From Clostridiales bacterium (lineage in GTDB: Bacteria; Bacillota; Clostridia; Caldicoprobacterales; UBA3941), in contig JAAYKZ010000269.1 in the NCBI GenBank assembly GCA_012522165.1, forward strand, positions 1 to 9,632: DNA of 9,632 bases, read 5' to 3'. The translations under genes were made by a program, and so were the position numbers. The notes under the pieces are model-generated. The model saw nothing but the letters and a program-made list of their open reading frames with translations, was not told where the DNA came from and searched no databases. Below, one piece after another: positions 7,783-9,632 of this stretch (position 1 is its first letter; every line of letters begins with the position of its first letter).

Positions 7783-7941
7783 CAGGACCTTCAGGTTGTA
7801 TATATTCTTACTACGCGAAAGCTAGGGTAACTGAACACTATTATTGACGTTTATGTTGTAGATGCTTACGGTAATAGGGTAGATAAAGGTGAATATGTCA
7901 AGATTGACATTGAATGGGAGCCTAGAACCGAACCTAAATAG
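7783..7941 (+). pseudogene. Decayed 3' extension of the esterase gene (frameshifted remnant)
   Basis: Non-coding by simple reading, this 159-base stretch looks like former coding sequence. One frame beginning at 7779 reads IAGPSGCIYSYYAKARVTEH before a TGA at 7845-7847. The esterase's own frame, from 7831, reads NTIIDVYVVDAYGNRV followed by DKGEYVKIDIEWEPRTEPK, and stops at TAG 7939-7941, inside the terminator stem. A one-base loss near 7780 and a one-base gain near 7840-7845 would join these into a C-terminal extension of about 50 residues after the esterase. I do not recognise the domain; the alternating hydrophobic pattern suggests beta strands. It may instead be the tail of another, mostly deleted gene. 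Confidence 0.45.
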
Positions 7942-7967
7942 GTTCAGTTCTGGGCTTTTTCATTTTT
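7919..7967 (+). terminator. Rho-independent terminator closing the first gene unit
   Basis: Arms 7919-7935 and 7940-7956 form a 17-bp stem with one C-A mismatch (7929/7946) and one T-G pair (7923/7952), around a four-base AAAT loop. The GC-rich base is followed by TTTTT (7956-7960), CA and another TTTTT. This is a textbook bacterial terminator and the only convincing one in the window. It overlaps the last codons of the esterase remnant, which suggests that remnant was the natural end of the operon. Confidence 0.9.
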
Positions 7968-8007
7968 ATCTTTATCAGGTCTATAGCCTGAAGATGTCAA
8001 ATTACCC

Positions 8008-8036
8008 TTGGCAGGAAATAGTTATTATTGTACAAT
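8008..8036 (+). promoter_or_regulatory. Sigma-A-type promoter of the second GH43 gene
   Basis: TTGGCA (8008-8013) and TACAAT (8031-8036) are separated by exactly 17 bases, each one base from consensus. It lies just after the terminator and about 40 bases before the GH43 start, so the gene is transcribed on its own. A short inverted repeat, TCAGG (7975-7979) / CCTGA (7987-7991), lies upstream of the -35 and could be a regulator site, though it is too short to be convincing. Confidence 0.75.
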
Positions 8037-8075
8037 ATAGTTAACAATAAACCATGTGGGAGGGGGCAATTATTT

Positions 8076-9491
8076 ATGAAGAAACAAGCTTTTAATCCAT
8101 ATCTACCATCATGGGAATATATACCTGATGGTGAACCCTATGTATTTGGAGATAGGGTATATGTCTATGGTTCTCATGATCAGTTTAGGGGACATGCTTA
8201 CTGCTTAAACGATTATGTTTGCTGGTCAGCACCTGTGGATGATTTGGGCAATTGGAGGTATGAAGGCGTTATATATCCAAAAACCGCTGATCCAGCCAAT
8301 AAAGATGGTGAAATGTGCCTGTATGCTCCTGACGTTACAGTAGGCCCTGACGGTCGCTATTATCTATACTATGTTTTAGACAAGCTCAGTGTTGTATCTG
8401 TGGCAGTATGTGATGAGCCGGCAGGAAGATATGAATTCTATGGCTATGTAAAATATCCAGATGGCACTCTATTAGGAGAAAGAGAAGGCGATGAGCCTCA
8501 GTTTGACCCAGCGGTACTTACTGAAGGGGATAGGACCTATTTGTATACCGGCTTTTGCGGGATTGGCGATAAATCCAGAAGTGGGGCAATGGCTACTGTT
8601 TTAGGTCCAGATATGCTAACTGTAGTGGAAGAACCAGTGATTGTTATACCAAGTGAACCCTACAGTGAAGGAACATCATTTGTAGGCCATGAGTATTTTG
8701 AAGCACCCTCTATCAGGAAAAGAGGAGATACTTACTATCTGATTTATTCATCAATTGCGCTGCATGAATTATGTTATGCTACCAGTAAACATCCCACCAA
8801 AGACTTTGTATATGGCGGGGTAGTAGTCAGCAACTGTGATCTACACATTGATTCTTACAAACCAGCCGATAAACCTATGTACTATGGTTGGAATAACCAT
8901 GGAGGTATTGTAGATATCAACGGTCAATGGTATGTATTCTATCATAGACATACTAATGGAACACCCTTTAATAGGCAGGGCTGTGCAGAACCAATTGAGT
9001 TTAGGGAAGATGGTTCAATAATACAGGCAGAAATGACATCTTGTGGATTAAATGGCGGACCATTGGTAGGAAAAGGCGAATACCCTGCATACTTAGCTTG
9101 CAACCTTTTCTGCAAACATGAGGCTATGTACACAGGCAGAGAAGGAGGATGGATGGATGAAAGATTCCCCAAAATTACACAGGACGGTAGGGACGGGGAT
9201 CAAGAAGATGGTTACATCCTCAACATGCGGGATTCTGCAACTGCTGGATTTAAGTATTTTGATTGTCGCGGAATAAAGAAAGTATCCATTAAGGTAAGGG
9301 GATATTGCAGGGGAGCTTTTGAGGTAAAAACTTCTTGGGATGGTGAACCTCTTGGAAGCATTCCAGTAGGCTTCTCTAATATATGGAAAGAATATACGGC
9401 AGATATTGCTATTCCAGATGGTGTACATGCCCTTTACTTTACCTATAAGGGTATGGGTAGCGCTGCATTAAAATCCTTTACTCTTATTTAA
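8076..9491 (+). CDS. GH43 family arabinofuranosidase / xylosidase with C-terminal CBM6-like domain
   Basis: This 471-residue protein has a GH43 propeller (about residues 5-340) of a different branch from the first GH43 in the window: it opens with NPYLPSWEYIPDGEPYVFGDRVYVYGSHD. Likely catalytic acids are Asp18 (base, in IPDGEP), Asp144 (in QFDPAVLTEGDRTYLY) and Glu209 (acid, in YFEAPSIRKRGDTYYLIYS). YVFYHRHTNG (about 285) is a typical metal-site histidine region. Residues about 370-471, ending GVHALYFTYKGMGSAALKSFTLI, form a beta-sandwich resembling CBM6-type modules. No signal peptide is seen. The ATG at 8076 follows GGGAGGGGG (8058-8066); an upstream in-frame TTG at 8028 is rejected because it precedes the -10 hexamer. 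It probably acts on arabinose- or xylose-capped oligosaccharides after uptake; the exact substrate is not readable from sequence. Confidence 0.9.
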   Translation: MKKQAFNPYLPSWEYIPDGEPYVFGDRVYVYGSHDQFRGHAYCLNDYVCWSAPVDDLGNWRYEGVIYPKTADPANKDGEMCLYAPDVTVGPDGRYYLYYVLDKLSVVSVAVCDEPAGRYEFYGYVKYPDGTLLGEREGDEPQFDPAVLTEGDRTYLYTGFCGIGDKSRSGAMATVLGPDMLTVVEEPVIVIPSEPYSEGTSFVGHEYFEAPSIRKRGDTYYLIYSSIALHELCYATSKHPTKDFVYGGVVVSNCDLHIDSYKPADKPMYYGWNNHGGIVDINGQWYVFYHRHTNGTPFNRQGCAEPIEFREDGSIIQAEMTSCGLNGGPLVGKGEYPAYLACNLFCKHEAMYTGREGGWMDERFPKITQDGRDGDQEDGYILNMRDSATAGFKYFDCRGIKKVSIKVRGYCRGAFEVKTSWDGEPLGSIPVGFSNIWKEYTADIAIPDGVHALYFTYKGMGSAALKSFTLI

Positions 9492-9520
9492 AAAATTGCT
9501 TCTAGACCTTGCTAAATTTA

Positions 9521-9549
9521 TTGACTTTCAATGGTGTAAGTGCTAATAT
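9521..9549 (+). promoter_or_regulatory. Sigma-A-type promoter of the LacI-family gene
   Basis: TTGACT (9521-9526) and TAATAT (9544-9549) are separated by 17 bases. The expected start of transcription near 9556 falls just before the operator-like palindrome at 9559-9572, a usual arrangement for a self-repressing regulator. It lies 29 bases after the stop of the GH43 gene; no terminator is visible between them, so readthrough from GH43 is also possible. Confidence 0.7.
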
Positions 9550-9558
9550 GAATATAAG

Positions 9559-9572
9559 GCTAAACGTTTCGC
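9559..9572. promoter_or_regulatory. LacI-type operator with central CG (autoregulation site)
   Basis: The 14-base imperfect palindrome GCTAAACGTTTCGC has a perfect 8-bp core AAACGTTT (9562-9569) and matching GC ends, with a single mismatched pair (9561/9570). LacI-family operators usually have such a central CG step. Its place between the -10 hexamer and the LacI-family start supports self-repression. I saw no second copy of this core elsewhere in the window, so control of the enzyme genes by this regulator is not shown here. Confidence 0.6.
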
Positions 9573-9573
9573 G

Positions 9574-9632
9574 ATGGGAGTGATAAAAATACCTGCCACT
9601 ATAAAAGACGTAGCTAAATACGCTGGATTATC
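9574..9632 (+). CDS. LacI-family transcriptional regulator, 5' fragment
   Basis: The last bases encode PATIKDVAKYAGLS, the start of the LacI helix-turn-helix DNA-binding domain; the rest lies beyond the window. Its position after xylan genes suggests it senses a sugar and controls this locus. The start is uncertain. ATG 9574 is the only in-frame ATG but has no ribosome binding site. GTG 9580 overlaps the GGGAG at 9576-9580. Family proteins of this type usually begin M-P-A-T-I-K-D-V-A, which would place the start at ATA 9589, eight bases after that GGGAG. I list the ATG by convention only. The family call is firm. Confidence 0.85.
   Translation, partial: MGVIKIPATIKDVAKYAGL

Noticed and set aside
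7813..7825. Second LacI operator half-site (CGCGAAA, matching TTTCGCG near 9567)
   Set aside because: Only seven bases agree, there is no dyad, and it lies in the decayed coding remnant before a terminator.
9093..9428. Antisense reading frames within the GH43, GH51 and GH120 genes
   Set aside because: All lie opposite well-conserved enzymes, have no ribosome binding signals of note and look like chance frames.

Overview
This window is a xylan / arabinoxylan oligosaccharide utilisation locus from a low-GC, Gram-positive anaerobe-like bacterium. Bacillota, most likely class Clostridia, fits best: the DNA is AT-rich, every intact gene has a strong AGGAGG-type ribosome binding site, the promoters look sigma-A-like, and the gene families are typical of that group. 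I cannot name the genus from the sequence.

Layout. Bases 1-178 are an AT-rich leader. A run of five co-oriented genes follows: a GH43 beta-xylosidase-type enzyme (179-1699), a GH51 alpha-L-arabinofuranosidase (1876-3357), a GH120 beta-helix beta-xylosidase (3421-5337), a GH8 reducing-end xylose-releasing exo-oligoxylanase (5475-6581), and a CE1-type feruloyl/acetyl esterase broken by a nonsense codon, with a decayed 3' extension (6712-7941). The run ends at a strong rho-independent terminator (about 7919-7967). A second unit starts from its own near-consensus promoter (8008-8036) and encodes another GH43 enzyme with a C-terminal beta-sandwich domain (8076-9491). A third promoter (9521-9549) and a LacI-type operator (9559-9572) precede the first codons of a LacI-family regulator that runs off the window end.

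How the genes work together. None of the glycosidases has a recognisable signal peptide, so they probably act in the cytoplasm on imported arabinoxylo-oligosaccharides. GH51 and one of the GH43 enzymes would remove arabinose branches. Rex (GH8) would trim xylose from the reducing end. GH120 and the first GH43 would release xylose from the non-reducing end. The esterase, when intact, would have removed feruloyl or acetyl groups. No transporter or xylose isomerase/kinase lies in the window.

The unusual parts lie mostly between genes. A perfect 40-bp palindrome spans the stop codon of the first gene, and its downstream arm is part of a two-copy 44-bp tandem repeat. A 21-bp hairpin separates GH120 from GH8. 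The esterase reading frame is decaying. The LacI gene has ATA where its family normally has the start codon. I found no sign of a wholly new kind of system; the novelty is at the level of enzyme combination, intergenic structures and gene decay.
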